Positions 45,100 to 53,502 are shown, counted from the stretch's first letter. The stretch: DNA of 64,000 nucleotides from Polluticaenibacter yanchengensis (GCA_027854065.1 JAQGEF010000003.1:1-64000), one strand, 5' to 3'. The notes: generated by a model not told the origin, from the letters alone. Program-made: numbers and translations.

Positions 45100-45105
45100 T
45101 GAGAT

Positions 45106-45300
45106 GTGAAAAGTAAGATGTAGGGAGATGTAATTGGTGAAAAGTGAGAGGTGAAAAGTGAGAGGTGGGGATATTTAATACCGAAATGCTTAATTTATAT
45201 TCTAATGCTTCATGGGCTGCCGGATATGGAGGGCATGGTACGACGCAGGAGTACCGAACGCAGTGAGCCCGGAATAGCCGGAACTGATGCCGGTACATGT
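45106..45300. repeat. Simple GTGAAAAGTGAGAG repeat and dispersed GACGCAGGAG copy
   Basis: At 45106-45170 a purine-rich run repeats the unit GTGAAAAGTGAGAG two to three times. At 45210-45300 follows a copy of the GC-rich dispersed family in forward orientation (CATGGTACGACGCAGGAGTA), with an opposing partner 'GAATAGCCGG'. There is no supported gene in 45100-45405. Confidence 0.65.
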
Positions 45301-45405
45301 ACTTTGGCTGACAGCCCCCAAATAAAAAACATTTAATAAGGATAGTCCATAATAGTGGTTAGGCTTTTTATTTGTAGCATTGTGGCAGAGATTGATTATA
45401 CAACA

Positions 45406-46479
45406 ATGACACAAATAAAATCTTATAAGGTTTTTAAAGCGAAAGCTGCTTTGAAGAAACCTATTTCTGACGCGACGCATACGCTTACCGAAATTTCATT
45501 TTTAGTTTTAAGGATTGTGACTTCTTCCGGGGTTGTGGGGGAATCGTATTTGCTGAGCTTCCAATATAGTCCGAACGCGATAGCGGGTGCTATGAAGGAT
45601 GTGGGCGAAATGGTGATTGGCCGACAGGTACATGAAACGGTGAAGGTGTTTGATGAAATAAATCATCACAACGAATACTTTGGCCTGGAGGGCATTAACC
45701 GTTGGGCACAGGCTGCTTATAATATGGCTATGTGGGATGCCTGGTGTAAGATACTGGGGCAGCCGATATGGAAGGTTTTAGGCGGTACGCGTAAACCTGT
45801 ACCAATATACGGCAGTGGAGGCTGGAGTTCTTACTCTCCTGAAGAATTAATTGCTGAAGTGAGCGATTATAAGGCGCGTGGCTTTCAGGCTGTGAAGATT
45901 AAGGTGGGTAAACCGGACTGGCGTGAGGATCTTGAACGTTTGAAAGCGGTGCGTGCTGCGGTGGGAAATGATATTGGCATTATGATGGATGCTAACCAGG
46001 GTATGAATGTGCCTAATGCACTGGCGTTGGCCAGGGCGGCACGTGCACTGAATATTCAATGGTTTGAAGAACCGATCGATCATGCAGATTTTGAGGGCTA
46101 TGCTTTGCTGAGAAACCAGGCGGGAATCTCACTGGCGATGGGCGAGCGTGAATATTCTACATTGCCTTTGCGTGAATTATTGAAGCGGAATGCCCTGGAC
46201 ATCTGGCAGCCGGATATCCTGCGTTTGGGTGGTGTGGAAGCCTGGAGGGATAGTGCTGCACTGGCGAAAGCGCATCATGTACCGGTATTGCCTCATTATT
46301 ATAAGGATTACGATATTCCGTTGTTGTGTACTGTGAGTAATGGTGCGGGTGCTGAGTCTTTTGACTGGATTGACCCATTGATCGATTACCCGATAGAGAT
46401 TAAGAATGGTTTGGCGCTGCCACATGACCGGGCTGGCTGGGGATTCTCATTTAAAGACGCATTCTTAACTGAAATATAG
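45406..46479 (+). CDS. Enolase-superfamily enzyme (mandelate racemase-like)
   Basis: A 357-residue sugar-acid dehydratase or racemase of the mandelate-racemase subgroup. Start is ATG 45406; an in-frame GTG 17 codons upstream would add an unusual hydrophobic extension. The N-terminal capping domain precedes a TIM barrel. Catalytic and metal-binding residues are visible: Lys164-Ile-Lys166 ('AVKIKVGK'), Asp195 ('MMDANQG'), Glu221 ('WFEEPI'), Glu247 ('GEREYS') and His297 ('LPHYY'). Substrate is uncertain; the SDR gene 5 bases behind suggests a pathway such as acid-sugar breakdown. Confidence 0.9.
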   Translation: MTQIKSYKVFKAKAALKKPISDATHTLTEISFLVLRIVTSSGVVGESYLLSFQYSPNAIAGAMKDVGEMVIGRQVHETVKVFDEINHHNEYFGLEGINRWAQAAYNMAMWDAWCKILGQPIWKVLGGTRKPVPIYGSGGWSSYSPEELIAEVSDYKARGFQAVKIKVGKPDWREDLERLKAVRAAVGNDIGIMMDANQGMNVPNALALARAARALNIQWFEEPIDHADFEGYALLRNQAGISLAMGEREYSTLPLRELLKRNALDIWQPDILRLGGVEAWRDSAALAKAHHVPVLPHYYKDYDIPLLCTVSNGAGAESFDWIDPLIDYPIEIKNGLALPHDRAGWGFSFKDAFLTEI

Positions 46480-46484
46480 CGGGT

Positions 46485-47249
46485 ATGACATTTTTAGAAA
46501 GTTTATATTCCTTAAAGGGATTGCGGATAGTGGTGACGGGTGCTTCGAGTGGCCTGGGACTGAACCAGGCGATGATGTTGGCTAATTGTGGTGCTACGGT
46601 ATTTGCTTTGAGCCGTAGCGGGCAACCGAAAGTTGGGGTTGATGAACCTATACCGGACGGTATTTTCTTTGACAGGATTGATATTAGTGATACGGCTTCT
46701 ATTAAGAATAAGCTGACAGAAATAGGGGAGAGTGGCGGTATAGATGTGCTGATTAATAATGCGGGTATTACGCAACGGCAGCGTGCGGAGGATATGCCTG
46801 AGGCGCTTTGGCGAAGTATTCATAAGGTGAATGTGGATGGTTTGTTTGAGTGCTGTAAGTATGCTTACCCGTTTTTGAAACAATCGGCTCATGTGGGCCG
46901 TATTATTAATATATCGAGTATGGCATCGTACCTGGGTTTTTCGGAGGTAGTGCCTTATTCTTCTACAAAATCTGCAGTGCTGGGTATTACGCGTGGCCTG
47001 GCGGTGGAGTGGAGCGGGCATAATATATTGGTAAATTCGGTATCTCCGGGCTGGTTTCCTTCGGAAATGAGCGTGCAGGTGATGGACGATGATCGCCGGG
47101 CTAAAATATTGAACAGGATGCCATTGCATCGCTTTGGTAAGCCTGCTGAACTGGGCGCTATGGTTTGCTTTCTGGCGTCTCCTGCTGCTACTTATATTAC
47201 TGGCCAGGATTTTAGCGTGGATGGCGGGGCTTTGGCATTTGGATTTTAG
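46485..47249 (+). CDS. Short-chain dehydrogenase/reductase
   Basis: A 254-residue SDR oxidoreductase. The NAD(P)-binding motif is 'VTGASSGLG' (residues 17-25), with 'NNAG' at 91-94 and the catalytic Ser near 144, Tyr158 and Lys162 in 'YSSTK'. The C-terminal 'YITGQDFSVDGG' is typical of the classical group. It starts five bases after the enolase-superfamily gene, so the two are cotranscribed and probably act on consecutive intermediates of a sugar-acid or hydroxy-acid pathway. Confidence 0.92.
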   Translation: MTFLESLYSLKGLRIVVTGASSGLGLNQAMMLANCGATVFALSRSGQPKVGVDEPIPDGIFFDRIDISDTASIKNKLTEIGESGGIDVLINNAGITQRQRAEDMPEALWRSIHKVNVDGLFECCKYAYPFLKQSAHVGRIINISSMASYLGFSEVVPYSSTKSAVLGITRGLAVEWSGHNILVNSVSPGWFPSEMSVQVMDDDRRAKILNRMPLHRFGKPAELGAMVCFLASPAATYITGQDFSVDGGALAFGF

Positions 47250-47274
47250 ATATTGGGAGTGTTGGTTGAGTGCA

Positions 47275-47591
47275 TATTGAAATATAGATGACTAGGGGGG
47301 TACATTGATGGTGTCGCACCTACGGCGCTCTGCTTACATAGAGCTCTAACTTTTTCTACCGTAATGCTGTCCCTACGGGACTGGCTTAGTCTGTTGAATG
47401 ATTCTTAAGTAATTTGATGCGATTAATGCAATGATTTATTGGATATCGAGCAATGTATTGAAATATCGATTATTACGGGATTCTACATTGATAGTGTCAC
47501 ACCTACGGCGCTCTGCTTTCATGGAGTTCTAACTTCTTCTACGGTAATGCCGTCCCTACGGGACTTGATTAGTCTGTGAAATGATTCGGAA
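47275..47591. repeat. Duplicated REP-like element, about 135 bases, two copies
   Basis: Copies at about 47275-47411 and 47456-47591 share TTGAAATAT near the left end, 'CACCTACGGCGCTCTGCTT' in the middle, and 'GTCCCTACGGGAC' (a self-complementary hairpin with a three-base loop) near the right end. They differ at scattered positions. The first copy starts just after the SDR gene and the second ends about 100 bases before the SymE-like gene. No gene is present in the 440-base spacer. Confidence 0.8.
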
Positions 47592-47689
47592 TAAATCATC
47601 CTTTTTTCGTCTAAGATATTCCCGGGAATACTTAATTATCTTTTGTTTTATCTTTTGCTTCGTACTGTCATTAATTAAATAATTGTGGT

Positions 47690-47890
47690 ATGAAAACGAG
47701 ATTGCAAAATAATTTGAAGGAGCGGCAAATTAAAGTATCCAGCAAGTCATTTAGTCGTATTGGCAGGGAGAATGTTTATTTTCCTGATATCAGGCTGTGC
47801 GGAAAGTGGCTGATGGATATTGGCTTTAAATCGGGGTTGTACGTTAATGTTGCTTATGATGCGGACAGGATTATTATAACCAAGGTATGA
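47690..47890 (+). CDS. SymE-like toxin
   Basis: A 66-residue protein resembling SymE, the toxin of an RNA-controlled toxin module in E. coli. The core reads 'RQIKVSSKSFSR' then 'PDIRLCGKWLMDIGFKSGLY', followed by 'VNVAYDADRIIITK'. This parallels the AbrB-like fold of SymE, in which 'IPAITLKGQWLEAAGF' holds the same place. The C-terminal extension of E. coli SymE is missing. In E. coli an antisense RNA (SymR) overlaps the gene; I cannot prove one here. Tandem repeats end about 100 bases upstream and a terminator hairpin lies downstream. Confidence 0.78.
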   Translation: MKTRLQNNLKERQIKVSSKSFSRIGRENVYFPDIRLCGKWLMDIGFKSGLYVNVAYDADRIIITKV

Positions 47891-47951
47891 AGCGGAAATG
47901 AAGCATTGGTGGGTGTTTTGGGTTGTGAAAAATATTATGGGATAAAAAACA

Positions 47952-47993
47952 ATGCGTATTAAATGCTGCTGATAGTGCTGATTTAATACGCAT
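47952..47993. terminator. Strong bidirectional terminator hairpin
   Basis: ATGCGTATTAAAT (47952-47964) pairs perfectly with ATTTAATACGCAT (47981-47993) over a 16-base loop, with T-rich flank. It lies between the convergent SymE-like and DUF1801-like genes. Confidence 0.75.
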
Positions 47994-48032
47994 ATTCTTT
48001 AGTTTTTTTAAAACAAAACCTGGGTTAGTTTG

Positions 48033-48599
48033 CTAAGGGGTTTTATATTTATCATTTAGCCCGATTCCTTGCAGTATCATGGGCTTTATTTTTTCTAACC
48101 GGGTTTGTTTGGTGCTTTCCTGTTTGGCTTCATTAATATAAATGATGTATTCTTTTTGTTTACCGGGTGTGAGTGTTTCAAAACCGGCTTTAAGGGTTTT
48201 GTTGTTTTCTAATTCGTTTGCCAATAAATCAGGAATGGGTAATTCCCTGAATTTTTCGGGTTGAATTTTTAATCCTTTTTTCTCTATTTCTATTGCTTCG
48301 TTGATGTATTCAGTAATTTTCTTTTCATCGATCTGTTCTTTGGCGGTAAAGCGCCATTGTCTCAGCGATTTTGTTTTGCCTTCCTGTGCATTGACTAATA
48401 CTTTGTATTTGTCTTTGAGGAAGACACCGTTGTAAAACCATATTGTGAAGTAATTTTTAAATCCGCCATAGCTGACGACGTTTTTTCCATTGTATGTGAA
48501 TACTTCGGCTCCCCACTTTATGGATTTTTCTAAGTTGATTTTATTTAGAATGTGGGCTATGAGTTGGAGCTCTTCTGTCCATTGTGTATTGTTTTGCAT
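48033..48599 (-). CDS. DUF1801/YdeI-type protein
   Basis: A 188-residue soluble protein with two recognisable parts. The N-terminal half carries the DUF1801 pattern 'SIKWGAEVFTYNGKNVVSY', and the C-terminal half has the YdeI-like 'LKAGFETLTPGKQKEYIIYI' segment found in OmpD-associated proteins. Start is ATG 48599; a TTG at 48626 would overlap the upstream stop. The function is unknown, perhaps ligand binding. It lies 23 bases downstream of the SRPBCC gene and is likely cotranscribed. Confidence 0.8.
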   Translation of the reverse strand: MQNNTQWTEELQLIAHILNKINLEKSIKWGAEVFTYNGKNVVSYGGFKNYFTIWFYNGVFLKDKYKVLVNAQEGKTKSLRQWRFTAKEQIDEKKITEYINEAIEIEKKGLKIQPEKFRELPIPDLLANELENNKTLKAGFETLTPGKQKEYIIYINEAKQESTKQTRLEKIKPMILQGIGLNDKYKTP

Positions 48600-48622
48600 G
48601 TTGTTTTGCTTTTTTGGTTGGC

Positions 48623-49063
48623 TCAATGGTTTTCCTTTTCGGCAAATTCTTTGAAATGCTGCAGGAATTTCATTGACTGTTTTTTAAAAGCGCCGGGCAT
48701 GAGGAGGGCTATTAATTTCATGAAGCCTTTGAACTGGAATTCATTTTCGGTAATATACCGGGTTTTGTCTTCTGACACTTTGACGAATTTGTTTTTGACG
48801 ATATTGAATACGCCGTTGGCCTCGTAGGTGCCTGTAAATTCATGGGGAAGATTGCGGACTGTGACAGTTTCTATCATTTCTACTTCGCGTTTGCCCATTT
48901 TGAACCTGAGTTTTGATTTTGCCCCGGGCTGCCCGGGTGTACCGCTAAGGTGCTGAAAACTTTGTAATCCTTCCATCCATTGACTCATATTATCCGGATT
49001 GTCGAATAATGCGATGACTTTATCTATGGGGCTATTGATGTCGATTGTGGTTGTGAACTTCAT
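48623..49063 (-). CDS. SRPBCC-family protein
   Basis: A 146-residue START-like protein. Key segments are 'TTIDINSPIDKVIALFDNPD' at the N-terminus, 'LRFKMGKREVEMIETVTVRN' in the middle and a C-terminal long helix 'FKKQSMKFLQHFKEFAE'. This matches the polyketide-cyclase/SRPBCC fold, which holds a hydrophobic ligand. The ligand is unknown. It heads a two-gene unit with the DUF1801 gene; a DUF4199 and a LuxR-type gene lie upstream on the same strand. Confidence 0.88.
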   Translation of the reverse strand: MKFTTTIDINSPIDKVIALFDNPDNMSQWMEGLQSFQHLSGTPGQPGAKSKLRFKMGKREVEMIETVTVRNLPHEFTGTYEANGVFNIVKNKFVKVSEDKTRYITENEFQFKGFMKLIALLMPGAFKKQSMKFLQHFKEFAEKENH

Positions 49064-49137
49064 TTTTATGTGTTTATGAGTGTCTGCTAAGTGTATGCAT
49101 TTTTAAAGGGGCACTTTTTTTAATAACTATGGGGCTA

Positions 49138-49674
49138 TTATGGTACCTGTGCGGCTTTTCTTTTTAATATGAATGCGCTGATGAGTGTTACTATTAAACC
49201 TACGGGTAAGATCTCTGCATAGGTCATCAGGGCATTGAAGAATGGATTTTTGTACATTTTTGAGAACGCTGCTATTTCTTTTGTTTTGCTTTCTATTTCT
49301 GCCACTGTGGCGCCGCTCGTTTTCATATTTTGAATTTCCTGTACGCCGTATTTGTCCATGAAATCGGGAATGAAGTAAAAGTAGAATACTAACCAGGAGA
49401 GTACATAAATGGTGGACGCAATTAATGTTATTAAGATTCCGATCTGAAAGGCTTTTTTAAAACTGATAACGCCGTTGTTGAACTTATTGCGGTAATTGCG
49501 GATGCCGACAAAAACCATTGAAAAGGCTATGAGCATGGATGCGTAGCCGACGAGCATGCTGGTATTCCAGTCTATATTGCCCTGGCAATGGCTATAATAA
49601 TTCATGGAAAACAGCATGATTACGGAAACGATAATGCCTGCTATGAGTCCGTGTACGAGAATGTTTTTTTGCAT
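49138..49674 (-). CDS. DUF4199 membrane protein
   Basis: A 178-residue inner-membrane protein with four hydrophobic helices (about 5-27, 37-58, 74-101 and 148-170), matching DUF4199. The signature 'ISFKKAFQIGILITLIASTI' lies before the third helix. The loop between helices 3 and 4 is charged and may be outside. Function unknown. A LuxR-type regulator gene lies 109 bases upstream on the same strand, and the SRPBCC gene follows; such neighbours are common for this family in Bacteroidota. Confidence 0.9.
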   Translation of the reverse strand: MQKNILVHGLIAGIIVSVIMLFSMNYYSHCQGNIDWNTSMLVGYASMLIAFSMVFVGIRNYRNKFNNGVISFKKAFQIGILITLIASTIYVLSWLVFYFYFIPDFMDKYGVQEIQNMKTSGATVAEIESKTKEIAAFSKMYKNPFFNALMTYAEILPVGLIVTLISAFILKRKAAQVP

Positions 49675-49783
49675 TGTTTAAATTTTTTTGTTGTGGTAAA
49701 GGTGGGTGATGCAATGCTGTTTTTGATTATACTTTGGGCTATTTTTGTGTTTGCGTGCCTCTTTTATACTTAAGTACTATTAT

Positions 49784-50263
49784 TTAACTGATGATTTTCA
49801 ACATCCTGGCTTTTTCTACGGCCTGTATTCTTCTTTTTACATCCAGTTTTTCAAAAAGGTTTTGATTGTGCGCTTTTACTGTACTTAGGGATACAAATAG
49901 TTGTGCGGCGATTTCCTGGTTACTGTATCCTTTTGCCATTAACGTTAACACTTCTAATTCTCGTTTGCTTAATTCGAGTTGGGTAATGAGCGTGGTGTTC
50001 TGTACAAATATTTCCTGTTTTTCTACGTAAACCTCTTTTTCGATGATGATTGTTTCTATTTTGGGCTTTGCGAGTTTGCGGGCAAGCCAGATGCCCAATG
50101 TGGTGAATAGAATGCCTATGAGCCCTATGTAGATCTCGTATGCATGGCTTAAAATAATGAACCGGACTTCTAACCATTTAAGTAGGAACAAGAGGAGGGC
50201 TAAGCTGATGCCATAGATGATGTTTGTTTTGTTGTTGATGAATATGCTTTTGTTGGTGCTCAT
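49784..50263 (-). CDS. Membrane-anchored LuxR-type HTH regulator
   Basis: A 159-residue protein with two transmembrane helices (about 11-30 and 37-58), a short coiled linker and a LuxR/GerE DNA-binding domain (about 95-155). The domain reads 'LSKRELEVLTLMAKGYSNQE' and 'VSLSTVKAHNQNLFEKLDV', with the usual Glu and Val-Lys residues. It has no receiver domain, so control is by the membrane part. A likely target is the adjoining DUF4199-SRPBCC-DUF1801 set. Confidence 0.9.
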   Translation of the reverse strand: MSTNKSIFINNKTNIIYGISLALLLFLLKWLEVRFIILSHAYEIYIGLIGILFTTLGIWLARKLAKPKIETIIIEKEVYVEKQEIFVQNTTLITQLELSKRELEVLTLMAKGYSNQEIAAQLFVSLSTVKAHNQNLFEKLDVKRRIQAVEKARMLKIIS

Positions 50264-50505
50264 AAATGCTGCTGTTTTTTGCTTGCCGGTGAGGCGTTGC
50301 TTTTTCTGTTTTCTGAATATCTAAATTACAAAAAAAGCGGATGCAAAAGTATTGGCTGCATATGAAGGGAAATTTCTGAACCGGGTGATCCTGCTTTTGG
50401 TCTGTTCTGTTATGTGATGGCGTTTTTTGATCAGCTTTGTGACTGATCTGTGGCGCTCATTTAATTGTTGGGCTGATTTGAGGTACATTTAGCTTGATGC
50501 TGTTA

Positions 50506-51039
50506 TTATGCACCGGATTGATTCAATTCCTGTACTGAAGCGGCGTAAAGGTGTAATTGTTCATTGTCCTGTTGAATGGTTTCCCGGAACTTTAAACCGA
50601 GCTTTTCCAGTAGTTTGATTGAAGATTTGTTTGCGGGTAGTGTTATGGCGAGGATTTTTTCTATTATGTTTTGTTTGGCCAGTTGTGTTAATACTGCTTT
50701 TGTAGCTTCACGGGCATATCCTTTTTGGGAATATTGTGGCAGGAACGCAAATCCTATATCCTGAAAATCGAGATAATCGCGTTTTATGAGGGTAACGACG
50801 CCGATGGCAGCCGGGGTTTCTTTTAAGCTGACTGTCCAATAATTGATGTTGGGCTTTTCATGGATTTTTTGAATGTAAGTGATGGCTTCTGCTTTGGTGT
50901 GAATATTCCTGTCGCCGATATATTTGATCCACCCGTCTGTATTTAATAATTCAACAATGAATGGGGCGTCTTTTTCTGACAGTGGGGCTATTGATAGGCG
51001 TTCTGTGTTTATAGTGATGGCGTATGTGTGTTTATTCAT
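50506..51039 (-). CDS. GNAT acetyltransferase (RimJ/RimL-like)
   Basis: A 177-residue GNAT protein of the RimJ/RimL type. It has 'INTERLSIAPLSEKDAPFIV', 'DIGFAFLPQYSQKGYAREAT' (the acetyl-CoA loop) and 'LPANKSSIKLLEKLGLKFRE', all standard. Substrates in the family range from ribosomal proteins to antibiotics; nothing here decides. It stands alone with spacers of 240 and about 180 bases. Confidence 0.9.
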   Translation of the reverse strand: MNKHTYAITINTERLSIAPLSEKDAPFIVELLNTDGWIKYIGDRNIHTKAEAITYIQKIHEKPNINYWTVSLKETPAAIGVVTLIKRDYLDFQDIGFAFLPQYSQKGYAREATKAVLTQLAKQNIIEKILAITLPANKSSIKLLEKLGLKFRETIQQDNEQLHLYAASVQELNQSGA

Positions 51040-51112
51040 TTGTGAATGGGGGATTTGACTGTATTTTTTGACTTTGTAAATTTATTGCAAATGGCCCCGA
51101 TATACATATTTG

Positions 51113-51170
51113 GTATTTCCCGCTGATTGACGCAGAAAAATACAAGCGCAGATTGCCGCTGATTTTTGAC
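51113..51170. repeat. Solo unit of the CGCAGATT repeat
   Basis: This unit contains TTTCCCGCTGATTGACGCAG and 'AAGCGCAGATTGCCGCTGAT', matching the unit of the array at 43472-43760 with small changes. Confidence 0.7.
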
Positions 51171-51221
51171 TATATATATGATTATCTGTGCATTAATTTG
51201 CTTTTGTGCTTATATATATTA

Positions 51222-51380
51222 TTAATTGTGCTTCTTTTTTACTTTTGAGTTACTATTGTTTTTGAGTGTAGCAGCTTGTTTCTTCATTTCGTATAAGGAG
51301 AGTTTAGGATTTTTTGAGTTTGCTTTTTGAGCTAAACGATTCATTTCTAAGAATGATATGTTGTAATTCATTTTTGACAT
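51222..51380 (-). CDS. Candidate 52-residue basic peptide
   Basis: This frame runs from ATG (51378-51380) to TAA (51222-51224). It is helical and strongly basic ('MSKMNYNISFLEMNRLAQKA', then 'SLYEMKKQAATLKNN' and 'SKVKKKHN'). Composition is protein-like but short. It is on the same strand as the STM3941 gene upstream. I recognise no family. Confidence 0.35.
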   Translation of the reverse strand: MSKMNYNISFLEMNRLAQKANSKNPKLSLYEMKKQAATLKNNSNSKVKKKHN

Positions 51381-51408
51381 GTTCATTCATATTTAATTTT
51401 CAAAGAAA

Positions 51409-51516
51409 CTACTTTGAACTTAAAAAACTGGAACTGTATACCAACTTCTCAATCATCTCCTTTTGCTGTAGTAACATATACTCGTATGGCTTTATCATTT
51501 TATCCTCTATATTCAT
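51409..51516 (-). CDS. Candidate 35-residue peptide after the STM3941-family gene
   Basis: ATG at 51514-51516, ten bases past the stop of the STM3941 gene, to TAG at 51409. The sequence begins 'MNIEDKMIKPYEYMLLQQKE'. It may be the second gene of that operon or a chance frame. Confidence 0.25.
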   Translation of the reverse strand: MNIEDKMIKPYEYMLLQQKEMIEKLVYSSSFLSSK

Positions 51517-51526
51517 TTACAAATTA

Positions 51527-52096
51527 TTATTCCTTCCCACCTGTCTGTTTGTATTTTTCGAAATAGTCATTTACCAGATTGAGTAAGTCTTTATGATTTG
51601 TCTTTAGCCCATTGGTCGAAATGTTGATGGGTGTGCCATAGCTTTTGGCATTTGCTTTTAATATCTTTTTCTTTAAAAGGTTTGTTTCTGCAGATATGTA
51701 TTTGTCAGGATCTAAAAGCGCTATTGTGACAAAATGTTGTTTGGATGCTATTGAGGCCTGGATGGTTCTTTCTGAAATCTGTGAAATATCTGACCAGGGA
51801 ATTAATCCAAAACTGAGGGCGCCACTATTATCATAAATGCCTTCTTCACTTAGTATGAGCCCGGGCGCTTTGTTAAATAGTTTTCCTGCAAAAAAGTAAA
51901 TGCCTAATAATCCCATTATTGTAGCACCATATGCGGCAATGGCTTTGATCACCGGGTTATTAAATACGGGATTGCTTGTTTGCGGATTGGTGATGATCAT
52001 CCAAAGTCCACCAGCGAGGAAGAGTATGCTGAAAAACAGGAGTTTGGTCAACTTGGTTTTGCTGAACGGGATGTTAGTTTTGTTATCGGTTGTCAT
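51527..52096 (-). CDS. STM3941-family membrane protein
   Basis: A 189-residue protein with two N-terminal helices (about 17-36 and 50-70) and a soluble domain of PH-like strands: 'GLILSEEGIYDNSGALSFGL', 'PWSDISQI' and 'KQHFVTIALLDPDKYI'. This is the STM3941 family pattern, whose function is unknown. It may be followed by two tiny frames on the same strand. Confidence 0.85.
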   Translation of the reverse strand: MTTDNKTNIPFSKTKLTKLLFFSILFLAGGLWMIITNPQTSNPVFNNPVIKAIAAYGATIMGLLGIYFFAGKLFNKAPGLILSEEGIYDNSGALSFGLIPWSDISQISERTIQASIASKQHFVTIALLDPDKYISAETNLLKKKILKANAKSYGTPINISTNGLKTNHKDLLNLVNDYFEKYKQTGGKE

Positions 52097-52277
52097 GTGC
52101 TGATTTATGAATCAATTGTTGGCGTATTTTGATGGTTATGCGTTGTCGGGCATTTAAGTAATAATGGATTTATTTCCCGTCCGGATTTATTTAGCGGGAC
52201 CTGTATGAAACAGTAAGACTAAGATAAGCATTTATTATACTTTTACTCACGTGAAATTTGGGTGTCGGATTTATTTA

Positions 52278-52514
52278 TCAGGGAATAGGTGTAACCCTGC
52301 AGCAATTCCAACACCACCAGTATTCCTTTGTATCATCTTTGAGGTTAAACTCTGCCTTTTTACCACAGTTTGAACATACCCGTTCCAATGTTTCGTCTTC
52401 CCAGGCAATATAATAGCAATTGTAGCAACCCCATTTTGTGAGACTGCTTTCTTCTTCGTCGATACTCCAGGTAAAGGAGTCTTCTTTACAGTTAGGACAT
52501 ATATGTGTGGCCAT
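52278..52514 (-). CDS. Small zinc-ribbon protein with four CxxC motifs
   Basis: A 78-residue protein with four CxxC pairs: 'CPNC', 'CYNC', 'CSNC' and 'CWNC'. They can form two zinc ribbons. Tryptophans flank the pairs ('FTWSIDEEES', 'WWCWNC'). It is probably cytoplasmic and may bind nucleic acid or a protein. It lies 10 bases after a gene remnant on the same strand. The function is unknown. Confidence 0.75.
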   Translation of the reverse strand: MATHICPNCKEDSFTWSIDEEESSLTKWGCYNCYYIAWEDETLERVCSNCGKKAEFNLKDDTKEYWWCWNCCRVTPIP

Positions 52515-52524
52515 GAATGTTGAT

Positions 52525-52677
52525 TTATGGGTGCAATAAATTAAAATTTATATACTTTGTTGATGCGGTATTTATTATAAAGTGATTTGTTACCCGGTAA
52601 TAAATCATTACGGCTGTCCACAATGCTGATAGCCTGATTCTTATATTTACTTTGTAATTTTCTAATGTTGTTGTCAT
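52525..52677 (-). pseudogene. Truncated DUF6326-like gene, coupled to DUF4386
   Basis: Fifty codons from ATG 52675-52677, which overlaps the TGA of the upstream DUF4386 gene (ATGA). The first 29 residues ('MTTTLENYKVNIRIRLSALW', then 'TAVMIYYRV') resemble the start of DUF6326 membrane proteins. The frame then loses similarity and stops at 52525, where a full protein would have about 130 residues and four helices. It is best read as a decayed 3' partner of DUF4386; a real short peptide remains possible. Confidence 0.45.
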
Positions 52678-53369
52678 TGGGTAATTGTTTTATTTTTTGC
52701 TCCTATTATTAACAGCCACAAGCAGATTCCTATTTCTCCAATGCTTGCAGGTAAACTGATATATGAGGAAATTCCTAGCTCTGAATAACCGGGCATTAAC
52801 AGGCGTGCGAAGAAATTGAACAGGTATCCGACACAGCCAATCATTAAAATTATGCCTAACCATTTTGGAAGAAAACCGGACCTGAACACTAAGTAACCAA
52901 ATGGCAACAACCAAAGCCCTGAAAAAATGTGAATGAGCCTCATGCCATCATTATACTGACTGATGTAAAATAAAACCTGCGATTGTATTTGTTCTGCAGT
53001 AGATGCTGTGAAAGCATCGGGGTTATTGACTATTGAAAGTGCTGTTAATTGATTCTGTGCATTTATAAAATACATTGGCACACTTATTACCGCTAATAGC
53101 ACCATTATTTTAGCCATGTTTTCATTAACCGGTTTTAATAACCTGTATAGCACAACGGGTAAAAAGAGGAAGAAAATATAGCAGAGTAATCCACCTGCAA
53201 TTCCAAACCTGAATAATATTTCTGAGGATCTTATATTTTGGAAAGTTAAAGCGGCATTGTCATAATTGATGAGTTTAGACGGAACGTACATGAGGCTAAA
53301 TATTCCTGTGAGTACGACTCCGAGATAGAGCAACCCGGCAATTCTTGAAGTCCTGTTTTTTTCTGTCAT
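52674..53369 (-). CDS. DUF4386 membrane protein
   Basis: A 231-residue membrane protein from the ATG at 53369 ('MTEKNRTSRIAGLLYLGVVL'). The frame stays open for 28 codons before this start, but that part is basic and unlike the family. Six helices fit DUF4386. Motifs include 'FVFRSGFLPKWLGIILMIGC'-like sequence near 165 (here 'YLVFRSGFLPKWLGIILMI') and 'LPASIGEIGICLWLLIIG' at the end. The function is unknown. Its stop overlaps the start of the truncated DUF6326-like frame. Confidence 0.88.
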   Translation of the reverse strand: MTEKNRTSRIAGLLYLGVVLTGIFSLMYVPSKLINYDNAALTFQNIRSSEILFRFGIAGGLLCYIFFLFLPVVLYRLLKPVNENMAKIMVLLAVISVPMYFINAQNQLTALSIVNNPDAFTASTAEQIQSQVLFYISQYNDGMRLIHIFSGLWLLPFGYLVFRSGFLPKWLGIILMIGCVGYLFNFFARLLMPGYSELGISSYISLPASIGEIGICLWLLIIGAKNKTITQ

Positions 53370-53502
53370 AAATATTTTTCCTGTTAGACGTTTGATCCTG
53401 TTTTTTGTTACACGTGTGACTTTGTACCGGCTGGTATTATTACCTGCATTCAACTGTCAAATTCCGGTGCTGTTTTGAAGTCAAATGATAGAATGAAAAA
53501 GA

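Noticed and set aside
45100..45405. Small frames across the repeat region before the enolase-superfamily gene
   Set aside because: They lie within the dispersed repeat and simple repeat and show no protein-like pattern.
51314..51586. A 90-codon hydrophobic plus-strand frame
   Set aside because: It is antisense to the STM3941 gene end and to two better small frames, and its hydrophobicity comes from T-rich sequence.
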